A DNA stretch of 64,000 nucleotides. Source: Halorientalis sp. LT38. GTDB taxonomy: Archaea > Halobacteriota > Halobacteria > Halobacteriales > Haloarculaceae. Below are positions 57,143 through 64,000 of this stretch, in pieces; within the stretch, counting starts at the first letter, position 1; each line of letters opens with the position of its first letter. The notes beneath the pieces are model-generated. The model was not told the origin of the DNA and did not search any database. It worked only from the letters and a program-made list of their open reading frames with translations. The stretch spans positions 1 to 64,000 of the forward strand of contig NZ_JAYEZN010000002.1 of the NCBI RefSeq assembly GCF_037031225.1. The letters run 5' to 3'. A program made the position numbers and the translations under genes.

Positions 57143-57754
57143 ATGACCGAGACGGAGTGTTCGTGTAAGGTCGGTCGGGGCGTCGAGCGGTTCGGGCTCG
57201 CTGAGGTGAACGACGACCTCGTGCGCCGGTGGTGCGGGGAGGGACGGGAGCGCCAGAGCCTGCGCGAGCTCGCGACGTACTTCAACCAGCAGCTGCTGGG
57301 GGCGGCCGTCGAGTCCGCGGACGAGGCCCCGCTCTCCGGCGAGATCGAGAACCGCTACCGACTGCTCACGGCCGACGACGTGAGCAGCGGGGTCCGGACA
57401 CAGACCCGCCGACGGCTCGAGGCGGCGGGCGTCCCCGTCGAGGAGGTGGAATCGGCGTTCGTCTCCCACCAGACCGTCCACACCCACCTGACCGAGTGTC
57501 TCGGCGTCTCCCGGGAGGCAGAAGAGAGCGACCCCGAGACGCGTCGGCGGGCCGATCGCGACCGCATCCGGGCGCTCCAGAGTCGCACCGAGGTCGTCGC
57601 CAGCGACGCGCTCGAACGCCTCCGCGAGACCGAAGCACTGGCGCTCGGGGAGTTCGACGTCCTCGTCGACGTGACCGTCCTCTGCGACGACTGCGGCCGT
57701 CAGCACGACGTGGGGACCCTCCTGGATCAGGGGGGCTGTGACTGCCGGGAGTGA
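57143..57754 (+). CDS. rdfA: Rod-determining factor RdfA-like protein
   Basis: 203 residues. CSCKVGRGVERFGLAEVNDD, EGRERQSLRELATYFNQQLL, RYRLLTADDVSSGVRTQTRR, FVSHQTVHTHLTECLGV, and the C-terminal LCDDCGRQHDVGTLLDQGGC (zinc-like cysteines) match RdfA, a haloarchaeal DNA-binding-type regulator needed for rod shape. The following gene encodes the archaea-specific SMC-related protein, which I recall as its usual neighbour. ATG at 57143. Confidence 0.85.
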   Translation: MTETECSCKVGRGVERFGLAEVNDDLVRRWCGEGRERQSLRELATYFNQQLLGAAVESADEAPLSGEIENRYRLLTADDVSSGVRTQTRRRLEAAGVPVEEVESAFVSHQTVHTHLTECLGVSREAEESDPETRRRADRDRIRALQSRTEVVASDALERLRETEALALGEFDVLVDVTVLCDDCGRQHDVGTLLDQGGCDCRE

Positions 57755-57895
57755 GCCGCCGTCGTCTCTATGCACTGACTACTTTCCGCACGTACGGCTG
57801 TAAAGATGGACTTACTCCGCGACCGGCGCCGCGACCGGGGCACCGCTGTCCGGTGGTAACAAAACGTATGTAGGAGTAGTCACTGCCTTCTACAC

Positions 57896-59842
57896 ATGGA
57901 ACCGGTAGAGTCGTCCGGTGGCGTCGAGGTCGCGGTGGAGAACCTCGGCGGGATCGACCGGACGCGCCGCTCGTTCGAACCGGGGGTAACGGTGTTGACG
58001 GGTGAGAACGCGACGAATCGGACCTCGTTTCTCACGTCGCTGATGGCGGCGCTGGGGAGCGACGACGTGACCCTCAAAAGCGACGCGGAGCGCGGGGAGG
58101 TTCGCCTCGCGATCGACGGCGAGACCTACACGCGGACGCTGGAGCGGACCGACGACGGGGTCCGAACGAGCGGCGACCCGTACCTCGACGACCCGACCGT
58201 GGCGGACCTGTTCGCCTTCCTGCTCGAGTCCAACGAGGCGCGCCGGGCCGTCCGCTCCGGGGCGGACCTGCGCGAACTCGTGATGCGCCCGATCGACACC
58301 GGCGAGATCAACGCGGAGATCGACCGGCTCGAAGCGGAGAAACGCGAACTGGACGACGAACTCAAGGACCTGGACGCGCTGGAGCGCGAACGGGCCGACC
58401 TCGCCGAGGAGCGATCCCGCCTGGAGGCGGAGATCGAGGAGACGGAAGCCGAACTCGAGGAACGGCGCGCGGAACTGGACGCGCTCGACGCCTCGGTCGA
58501 GGAGACCAGGGCCCAGCGCGAACAGCTCGAAGCGGACTTCGCGGAACTGGAGGCGGCCCGCTCCGACCTGGATCGGGCGCGCCGCCAGCTCGAGACCGAA
58601 CGGGAGAGTCTGGCCTCGCTGCGCGAGGAGCGCACGGATCTGGAGCGTCGGCGCGAGGAGCTGCCCGACGACCCGGCCGACCGGATCGGCGAGATCGAGG
58701 CCGAACTCGACCGGCTCCGGAAACACGAGCGCTCGCTCGCGTCGACGATCAACCAGCTCGGACAGATCGTCCAGTTCAACGAGTCGATGGTCGACGGCGA
58801 GGACGAGGCGCCGGTGTCGGCCCTCGCCGACACCGACACGGAGGGCGACGTGACCGCGAAGCTCTTGCCCGAGAGCGACGACGTGGTCTGCTGGACCTGC
58901 GGGTCCGAGGTCGAGTCGGCGGCCATCGAGGACACCCTCGACCGGCTGCGGGACCTCCGCCGGGAGACGGTCGCCGAGCGACGCGAGGTGTCGGCCGAGA
59001 TCGACGACCTCCAGAGCGAGAAACGCGACCTGGAGTCGACGCAGTCCGAACGCGACCGGGTGGAGCGTCGGATCGAGGAACTCGACGACGAGATCGATCG
59101 ACGCACCGAGAACGAATCGGACCTGGAGTCGTCGATCGAGGACCTCGAGGCCCGCGTCGAGGAACTGGAGGGCGCCGTCCGCGACCGGGAGGACGCCGAC
59201 TACGAGGCGGTCCTGGAGCGCCATCGGGCGGTCAACGAACTGGAGTTCGAGGTCGAGTCAATCCGGGAAGACCTGGACGAGGTCGTCGACGAACTCGCGG
59301 CGATCGAGGACCGACTCGACGAGCGCGAGGAACTCGAGGACCGCCGGGCGTCGATCACCGAGGAGCTGCAGGCCCAGCGCACGCGGATCGAGCGCCTGGA
59401 GGCCGACGCGGTGGAGACCTTCAACGAACGCATGGCGGAGGTCCTCTCCCTGCTGGATTACGACGGGATCGACCGGATCTGGCTCGAGGCCCGCGAGCAG
59501 GAGGTCAGGGAGGGACGGCGCAAGACAACCGAACGGGTGTTCGACCTGCACGTCGTCCGCCGGGGGGAGGACGGCGGGGTCTACGAGGACGCCGTCGAGA
59601 CCCTGAGCGAGAGCGAACGCGAGGTCGCGGGCCTGGTCTTCGCGCTGGCCGGCTACCTCGCCCACGACCTCGACGAGACGGTGCCGTTCGTGATCCTCGA
59701 CTCGCTCGAGGCCATCGACGCCGACCGGATCGGGCGGCTGCTCGAGTACTTCGCCGACCACGCCCGCTACCTCGTCGTCGCGCTGCTCGAAGCGGACGCC
59801 GCGGCCGTCGACGACCGGCACGAGCGGATCCAGATGGGCTGA
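57896..59842 (+). CDS. Archaea-specific SMC-related protein
   Basis: 648 residues. N-terminal head (EVAVENLGGIDRTRRSFEPG, VLTGENATNRTSFL): the P-loop reads GENATNRTS at 36-44, without the usual GKS/T, as in this family. Long coiled coils span about 135-325 and 345-530, with a hinge or hook at CWTC (331-334) that could bind zinc like a Rad50 hook. The C-terminal head (SESEREVAGLVFALAGYLA, VPFVILDSLEAIDADR) has ABC signature-like and Walker B/D-loop parts. It probably bridges DNA in chromosome organisation or cell-shape control with RdfA (141 bp upstream). TAACAAA at 57857-57863, 33-39 nt ahead of the ATG. Confidence 0.85.
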   Translation: MEPVESSGGVEVAVENLGGIDRTRRSFEPGVTVLTGENATNRTSFLTSLMAALGSDDVTLKSDAERGEVRLAIDGETYTRTLERTDDGVRTSGDPYLDDPTVADLFAFLLESNEARRAVRSGADLRELVMRPIDTGEINAEIDRLEAEKRELDDELKDLDALERERADLAEERSRLEAEIEETEAELEERRAELDALDASVEETRAQREQLEADFAELEAARSDLDRARRQLETERESLASLREERTDLERRREELPDDPADRIGEIEAELDRLRKHERSLASTINQLGQIVQFNESMVDGEDEAPVSALADTDTEGDVTAKLLPESDDVVCWTCGSEVESAAIEDTLDRLRDLRRETVAERREVSAEIDDLQSEKRDLESTQSERDRVERRIEELDDEIDRRTENESDLESSIEDLEARVEELEGAVRDREDADYEAVLERHRAVNELEFEVESIREDLDEVVDELAAIEDRLDEREELEDRRASITEELQAQRTRIERLEADAVETFNERMAEVLSLLDYDGIDRIWLEAREQEVREGRRKTTERVFDLHVVRRGEDGGVYEDAVETLSESEREVAGLVFALAGYLAHDLDETVPFVILDSLEAIDADRIGRLLEYFADHARYLVVALLEADAAAVDDRHERIQMG

Positions 59843-60244
59843 GCGGACAGACCGAACGGGGGACCGAAAACGCGGGGGCAGGGCACGCACCCCGGCACCG
59901 GGTGGGGGCGGCTGGGCTTGCCGGGGCGCACAGGCCCGAACGGTGCTCTGGCCTAAAGTTATCCCCCGGATGTGATCCGCATAGCGCCCTGGACGCGCGG
60001 TAACCCCTCTGTACTCCGTCGCCTCCGCGACTGGCGGGGGCCGCGGGTGGGGTCGGCGTCCGACCGGTGACCGGCTTGGGAAGGGCACTGTGAGACTCTC
60101 CTGCGACCCCCGGTCCAGACCCGGTGGGAGGGACGGCCGGGCGGTCGGAGTGCGGCTCGGGACGCCGGGGCTAGCGGGGCCTTTCGGGCCCACGGCGCGG
60201 ATACTGACGCCATAACAAACCGTCGGCTCGCGCCACCCTCCGGT
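59843..60244. other. 402-bp intergenic region before the second DegT gene
   Basis: GC-rich without a recognisable gene. It contains a TAACAAA element at 60213-60219, centred 29 nt before the DegT ATG (60245), the best-placed copy of that element in the window. It may also hold the terminator of the SMC-related gene. Confidence 0.5.
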
Positions 60245-61348
60245 ATGTCCGAGTCCGTCGACTTCACAGACATCTACGCCGACGAGGCCATGGTCGACCG
60301 CGCGACCGAGGTCATCCGGAGCGGCCGCTACGTCAAGGGGCCGATGGTCGAGCGGTTCGAGGAAGCGTTCGCCGACTTCTGTGGGACCGACCACGCCGTC
60401 GGGGTCGCGAGCGGCACCGACGCGATCTACCTCTCGCTGAAGGCGGCCGGCGTCGAGCCCGGGGACGACGTGTTCGTGCCGGCACACACCTTCTTCGCGA
60501 CGGTGAGCCCGGTGCTGGAACTCGGCGCGACCCCGGTGTTCGTCGACCACGACCCGGAGACGTACACGATGGATCCCGACGACCTGGCCGAGAAGGTGTC
60601 GGCGGCCGACGACCCCGCCGCCGTCGTCCCGGTCCACATCTACGGCCACCCCGCCGAGATGGACGCGATCGGTGACGTGGCCGCGGACCACGACCTCGCC
60701 GTGATCGAGGACTCCTGTCAGGCCCACGGCGCGACCTACAGGGGCGACCGCGCCGGGAGCCTGGGCGACGCGGGCGCGTTCAGCTTCTATCCCTCGAAGA
60801 ACGTGACCGTCGCCGGCGACGGGGGGATGATCACGACGGACGCCCCGGACCTGGCTCGCGAGGCGCGAATGCTCCGCAATCACGGCCGCAACGACGACGG
60901 CGAACACGTCCGACTCGGCCTGAACCACCGCCTCGGCGAACTCCACGCCGCGCTGGGCCTCGAGCAACTCGACCACCTCGACGAGTGGAACGAGAACCGG
61001 CGGGCGGCCGCCGAGCGCTACACCGAGCGCCTGCGCGACGTCGATCAGGTCGACCCGCCGGTGGCGCGCGACCACGTCGAACACGTCTTCCACCTCTACG
61101 TGATCCGGGTGCCCGACCGGGACGACCTCCAGGAGTCGCTCGAGACGGCGGGGATCGACACGGGCGTTCACTACCCGGTCCCGACCCACGAACACCCGGC
61201 CGTCAGCGAGCGACTCGACGGAACGCCGCAGGTCCCCCGGACCGAGGAACTGACCGACGAGATCCTCTCGCTGCCGATGCACCCCCGCATCACTGACACG
61301 GAGATCGATCAGGTCTGCGCGACCATCGAGCGCCACTACGACCGATGA
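60245..61348 (+). CDS. DegT/DnrJ/EryC1/StrS aminotransferase
   Basis: 367 residues. PLP-dependent nucleotide-sugar aminotransferase: GTDHAVGVASGTDAIYLSLK, FFATVSPVLELGATPVFVD, IEDSCQAHGATYRGDRAGSL, FSFYPSKNVTVAGDGGMI with the PLP lysine, and VRLGLNHRLGELHAALGL. The sequence is closer to ArnB/FdtB/WlbC-type enzymes. The ATG at 60245 follows a TAACAAA element by 29 nt. The stop overlaps the next ATG (ATGA), so these two are a unit. It differs from the 53565-54674 enzyme, so two different amino sugars may be made. Confidence 0.9.
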   Translation: MSESVDFTDIYADEAMVDRATEVIRSGRYVKGPMVERFEEAFADFCGTDHAVGVASGTDAIYLSLKAAGVEPGDDVFVPAHTFFATVSPVLELGATPVFVDHDPETYTMDPDDLAEKVSAADDPAAVVPVHIYGHPAEMDAIGDVAADHDLAVIEDSCQAHGATYRGDRAGSLGDAGAFSFYPSKNVTVAGDGGMITTDAPDLAREARMLRNHGRNDDGEHVRLGLNHRLGELHAALGLEQLDHLDEWNENRRAAAERYTERLRDVDQVDPPVARDHVEHVFHLYVIRVPDRDDLQESLETAGIDTGVHYPVPTHEHPAVSERLDGTPQVPRTEELTDEILSLPMHPRITDTEIDQVCATIERHYDR

Positions 61349-62361
61349 GATACGGGATCGTCGGCACGGGCTACTGGGGGAAAAATCACGTCAGGGTCGC
61401 GTCGGAGCTCCGGGACGCCGGCGTGGTCGACGAGGTCGTGGTCTGCGACGTCGACGAGGAGCGCGCGGCGGACCTGGCCGAGACTCACGACGCCGAGTAC
61501 ACCACTAGCCACGACCGCCTCGACGCCGACGCCGCCTCCGTAGCGACCCCCTCGCCCACCCACGAGGGGATCGCCACGGACCTGCTGGAGACGGGGACGG
61601 ACCTGCTGGTCGAGAAACCGCTGGCGCTCTCGGCCGATGCGGCCTGGAACGTCGTCGAGACGGCCGAGGATCACGGGCGGACGCTCGGCGTCGGGCACAT
61701 CTTCCGGTACCACGCCGGACTCAGGGAGCTGAAGCGCCTCGTCGACGCCGGCGAACTCGGCGAGATCGAGTACCTCCACACCGCCCGGTTTTCCTTCCGC
61801 GTCCCGCGGGACACGACGGGCGTGCTCTACTCGCTCGCCGTCCACGACGTCGACGTGTACGACTTCCTGCTCGAGGAGCGCCCCGACCGGATCCACTGCG
61901 ACATGCACTCGACCCACCGCGAGGGCATCGACGAGACGACGACGCTCACCCTCGATTACGGGGACACGACGGGGGTCATCCACTCCTCCTGGCAGGTCCC
62001 GGCGTTCGGGAAGCGCCGCGACCTCGCCGTCACCGGCACCGAGGGCGCGGCCTACCTCGACTACCTCGCGGACACGGAGGTCGAGGTCTACGACGCGAGC
62101 ATCGTCGCCGACGACGACGGCGACCTGCGGAAACGGGATCGTGGCAAGACGGTCCACGAGGCGGCCGACGCGGAACCGCTGAAGACCGAACTCGAGGAGT
62201 TCGTCGCGGCCGCACGGGCGGGCCGGGACCCGCCGGCCAGCGGTCGCGTCGGTGCGCGAACCGTCGCCCTGCTCGAACGCGCTGCGGACGCTGCCGAGGC
62301 CGGCGAGGTCGTCGACGTCCCCGCCGTCTCGACCCGTCAGACGGCACCGAATACGGATTAA
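61345..62361 (+). CDS. Gfo/Idh/MocA oxidoreductase, nucleotide-sugar 3-dehydrogenase-like
   Basis: 338 residues. RYGIVGTGYWGKNHVRVASE, LLVEKPLALSADAAWNVVET with the catalytic Lys, VGHIFRYHAGLRELKRLV, LYSLAVHDVDVYDFLLEE. Dehydrogenases of this type introduce a 3-keto or 4-keto group for the DegT partner. Start overlaps the DegT stop by four bases. The pair parallels the 51187-54674 operon in order and family, but lacks a UDP-sugar dehydrogenase. Confidence 0.88.
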   Translation: MRYGIVGTGYWGKNHVRVASELRDAGVVDEVVVCDVDEERAADLAETHDAEYTTSHDRLDADAASVATPSPTHEGIATDLLETGTDLLVEKPLALSADAAWNVVETAEDHGRTLGVGHIFRYHAGLRELKRLVDAGELGEIEYLHTARFSFRVPRDTTGVLYSLAVHDVDVYDFLLEERPDRIHCDMHSTHREGIDETTTLTLDYGDTTGVIHSSWQVPAFGKRRDLAVTGTEGAAYLDYLADTEVEVYDASIVADDDGDLRKRDRGKTVHEAADAEPLKTELEEFVAAARAGRDPPASGRVGARTVALLERAADAAEAGEVVDVPAVSTRQTAPNTD

Positions 62362-62380
62362 TACAGCGTAAACAGGGGGT

Positions 62381-62788
62381 TCAGTACGCCTCGGCGTCGA
62401 CACCGAGCCTTTCGAAATCGGTCGTATTTTTCGTCACGACCGTCGCGTCGGCCGCCTCGGCGACGGCTGCGACGAGCACGTCGCCGGCCAGCGAGTTCAG
62501 TTCCGCCCGGTTCGTCGACCCGTCCTCGTGCAGTGGCGCTTCCAGGTCGGCGGCGACGACGGCGTGCTCCGACCGGAAGGGGACCACCTCGACCCAGTCG
62601 AAGGTCGCCCGGATCTCCGCGGGATCGAGTTCGCCCTGCAGCCGTCGACCGACCGCGATCTCCTTCAGGTTGATCGTGCTCGTCAGGAAGGTCGCCGTCT
62701 CCTCACGTTCCGCGAGGTAGTCGGCCACCGCGTCGCGACCGGCCCAGTAGTGGATCAGGAAAGTCGTATCAAGCAGTTTCGTCGTCAC
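62381..62788 (-). CDS. vapC: VapC-type PIN-domain toxin
   Basis: 135 residues from a GTG. PIN domain with the usual acidic residues: KLLDTTFLIHYWAGR (first Asp), LKEIAVGRR (Glu), LAGDVLVAAVAEAADATVVT (Asp) and TKNTTDFERLG (Asp). The family cleaves tRNA or rRNA when not held by its antitoxin. The gene overlaps the vapB-like antitoxin by 20 bp (62769-62788). Stop at 62381. Confidence 0.88.
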   Translation of the reverse strand: MTTKLLDTTFLIHYWAGRDAVADYLAEREETATFLTSTINLKEIAVGRRLQGELDPAEIRATFDWVEVVPFRSEHAVVAADLEAPLHEDGSTNRAELNSLAGDVLVAAVAEAADATVVTKNTTDFERLGVDAEAY

Positions 62789-63047
62789 CGTCGTCCTCCG
62801 CCATCTCGGCGATCGCTCGCGTCTGTCTGTCGGCACTTCCCGCCCCGACGCGCTCGCGGGAGCGCTCGGCCGCCCGCTCCAGGTCGGCGGCCTCCTCGGC
62901 CGGCAGCGTCCCGAACCCCTCGCGCCAGTCGGCCGTCGAATCCTCGATCAGGCGGTCCACGACGTCGGTGAAGCTCTCGCCCTCGCGCTTGCGGGCCTTC
63001 AACCGCTCGTAGACTTCCTCCCTGATCCCGATCGTCTTCGTTCCCAT
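62769..63047 (-). CDS. vapB: VapB-like antitoxin
   Basis: 92 residues. KTIGIREEVYERLKARKREG, then ESFTDVVDRLIEDS, is the N-terminal DNA-binding and dimerisation motif of the archaeal VapB (DUF217-type) antitoxins. The C-terminal half is acidic and disordered and would wrap the VapC toxin. A perfect 10-bp inverted repeat upstream (63050-63075) is the likely autoregulatory operator. ATG at 63047 (MGTKTIG). Confidence 0.87.
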   Translation of the reverse strand: MGTKTIGIREEVYERLKARKREGESFTDVVDRLIEDSTADWREGFGTLPAEEAADLERAAERSRERVGAGSADRQTRAIAEMAEDDGDDETA

Positions 63048-63049
63048 AC

Positions 63050-63075
63050 TTTGTGTTTGTGTACGCAAACACAAA
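63050..63075. promoter_or_regulatory. Palindromic operator of vapBC
   Basis: Arms TTTGTGTTTG (63050-63059) and CAAACACAAA (63066-63075), perfectly complementary, with a 6-bp centre. It starts two bases before the vapB ATG and covers the expected TATA and start region, so binding would block transcription. Confidence 0.7.
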
Positions 63076-63111
63076 AAGTGTGGCGGCGGGATTCGTCGCG
63101 GCCGGCTCACC

Positions 63112-63471
63112 TCAGAGGCCCGGCACGCCGAAGGCGTCGAACTCGGTGACGCCGGCCGAGGCGAGCACCGAGAGGACCACGACGGCCGCGATCCAGGCCA
63201 CCAGTGCGATGGCGGCCGCCGAGAACCAGCCCCCGCGGTAGCGTCGCTTGATGACCCACAGGTACGCCAGGAAGACGAGGACGGGACCGAGTCCGGGGAT
63301 GCCGCCGAAGAGCCAGCCGACGACGCTCCAGACGATCGCGCCGATCAGCGCCGTCCAGACGGCGTGTTCGTAGTCGCTCGTCCCCGTCACGAGCAAGGCG
63401 CCGACGTGGATGCCGAGCGCACCGATCAGCAGACTCACCAGAAACACGACGACGCTATCGACGAGTGCCAT
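63112..63471 (-). CDS. Four-helix small membrane protein (paralogue of 40945-41304)
   Basis: 119 residues. Four hydrophobic segments: SVVVFLVSLLIGALGIHVG, AVWTALIGAIVWSVVGWLFG, GPVLVFLAYLWVIKRRY and AAAIALVAWIAAVVVLSVLA. It shares with the 40945 product the start (D-x-x-V-x-F-x-V-S-L-L-I-G-A-L-G-I), the middle and the end VTEFDAFGVPG. Both unknown. ATG at 63471. Confidence 0.75.
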   Translation of the reverse strand: MALVDSVVVFLVSLLIGALGIHVGALLVTGTSDYEHAVWTALIGAIVWSVVGWLFGGIPGLGPVLVFLAYLWVIKRRYRGGWFSAAAIALVAWIAAVVVLSVLASAGVTEFDAFGVPGL

Positions 63472-63533
63472 ATCCTACCTGTCGACGCGGCAGTAAAAAA
63501 GCCGACGGCCGACGGCGCTCCCGTGTGCGGGCG

Positions 63534-64000
63534 CTACTCGGCCAGTACGTCCTCGTAGTCGGACTTCGTGAGGTAGAGTTTGCGGTCGCCGACGCGGGTC
63601 CAGGCCGGTTCGTGGGGCGGGAAGTCGAGCGCCCGGACCCGGTCGTAGAGGGCCAGTTGCGTCTCCGGGTCGTCCGTCGCGAGCGCTTCGGCGGGGATCT
63701 CCTTCAGGTCGGTCAGGCTGTCCTTGGTGTAGAAGTACCGCTCTCCGTCGTACTCGGACTGGGGCGTCGCGAGGTCGTCGATCTCGCGGGCGACGATCGA
63801 GGGCAGGCGCTCCTCGAACAGGTCGATCGAGGCGCCCCGGACCCGCTCGTAGAGGCTCCTTGCCGTGTCGTCCTCCGTGATCTGGACGAAGTTGCGGTCC
63901 ACGATCGCCCCGGCGTCGACGTCCTCGGCCATGACGTGCAACGTCGTCCCGTGACGCCAGTGGTCGTCCGCGCGGGCGTTCATGATCGAGTGGCTGAACA
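63534..64000 (-). CDS. Formyltransferase-domain protein (5' truncated by the window edge)
   Basis: The frame runs open to base 64000, so the N-terminus is beyond the window. The visible 155 residues include FSHSIMNARADD, HWRHGTTLHVMAEDVDAGAI, and DDTARSLYERVRGASIDLF, as in formyltransferases of the Fmt/GART fold. The conserved H-G-x-T-x-H-x-M-x-x-x-V-D-x-G-x-I pattern is clear. The C-terminal part (YFYTKDSLTDLKEIPAE) resembles sugar-nucleotide formyltransferases, so a role in N-formylation of an amino sugar next to the DegT/Gfo pair is plausible. Methionyl-tRNA formyltransferase is unlikely in archaea. Confidence 0.82.
   Translation of the reverse strand, partial: FSHSIMNARADDHWRHGTTLHVMAEDVDAGAIVDRNFVQITEDDTARSLYERVRGASIDLFEERLPSIVAREIDDLATPQSEYDGERYFYTKDSLTDLKEIPAEALATDDPETQLALYDRVRALDFPPHEPAWTRVGDRKLYLTKSDYEDVLAE

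Overview
The window is haloarchaeal chromosome or megaplasmid DNA. Evidence: very high GC, strongly acidic predicted proteins (Asp/Glu-rich, Lys-poor), tight operons with ATGA or GTGA stop/start overlaps, TATA-like boxes about 28 nt ahead of apparently leaderless starts, and families I know mainly from Halobacteria (HalOD1 output domains, RdfA, the archaea-specific SMC-related protein, Orc1/Cdc6 paralogues, Bat-type HTH regulators). No rRNA, tRNA, CRISPR array or insertion sequence was recognised.

Layout. 1-5.1 kb: end of a repeat-bearing surface-type protein, then glycan genes (GT4 glycosyltransferase, polysaccharide deacetylase, WecB-type epimerase, FemAB-like acyltransferase). 5.1-12.5 kb: small redox/sulfur proteins, a peroxiredoxin, a DEDD-type exonuclease, a two-gene unit, a HalOD1 protein, a short Orc1/Cdc6 and a noncoding stretch at 11.3-11.9 kb holding a palindrome and a foldable RNA. 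12.5-19 kb: a membrane-anchored HerA-like ATPase, a free-standing Cdc48-type N-domain, and a three-gene operon of a degenerate RadA-like protein, a coiled-coil protein and an inactivated-looking family B polymerase (PolB2 type). 19-24.5 kb: capC-capB-capA operon for a poly-gamma-glutamate-like polymer, with an unusual CapB fused to four short repeat domains. 24.5-28.5 kb: a replicon-maintenance block: dif-like inverted repeat, tyrosine recombinase, a 338-bp array of 13-bp units, parA, a ribbon-helix-helix-like partner, a HalOD1 protein and a tiny membrane protein.

28.5-41.3 kb is a stress block: zinc-ribbon, PRC-barrel, CBS, DPS ferritin, copper-binding four-helix bundle, MscS-like, YihY and FAD/Rieske proteins. 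Five of these carry glutamine-rich low-complexity segments. 41.3-47.5 kb: a sugar isomerase/oxidoreductase pair, a second Gfo/Idh/MocA oxidoreductase, and otsA-otsB for trehalose. 47.5-48.8 kb is noncoding and carries five copies of a 20-bp ORB-like palindrome in inverted orientation, including a perfect 34-bp inverted repeat: a candidate replication origin. 48.8-51.2 kb: small regulators and membrane proteins. 51.2-54.7 kb: nucleotide-sugar operon (UDP-sugar dehydrogenase, Gfo/Idh oxidoreductase, DegT aminotransferase). 55-57.8 kb: small regulators, then rdfA and an SMC-related gene (57.1-59.8 kb). 60.2-62.4 kb: a second DegT plus Gfo/Idh pair. 62.4-64 kb: a VapBC toxin-antitoxin pair with a palindromic operator, a membrane protein, and the start-truncated end of a formyltransferase.

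Overall the genes fall into three themes: surface glycan and capsule synthesis, salt/oxidative/metal stress protection, and replicon maintenance (Orc, ParA, recombinase, SMC-like, HerA, PolB2). The last theme, with the 13-bp array and the ORB-like repeats, suggests that the window spans or adjoins replication and partition sites of a replicon.
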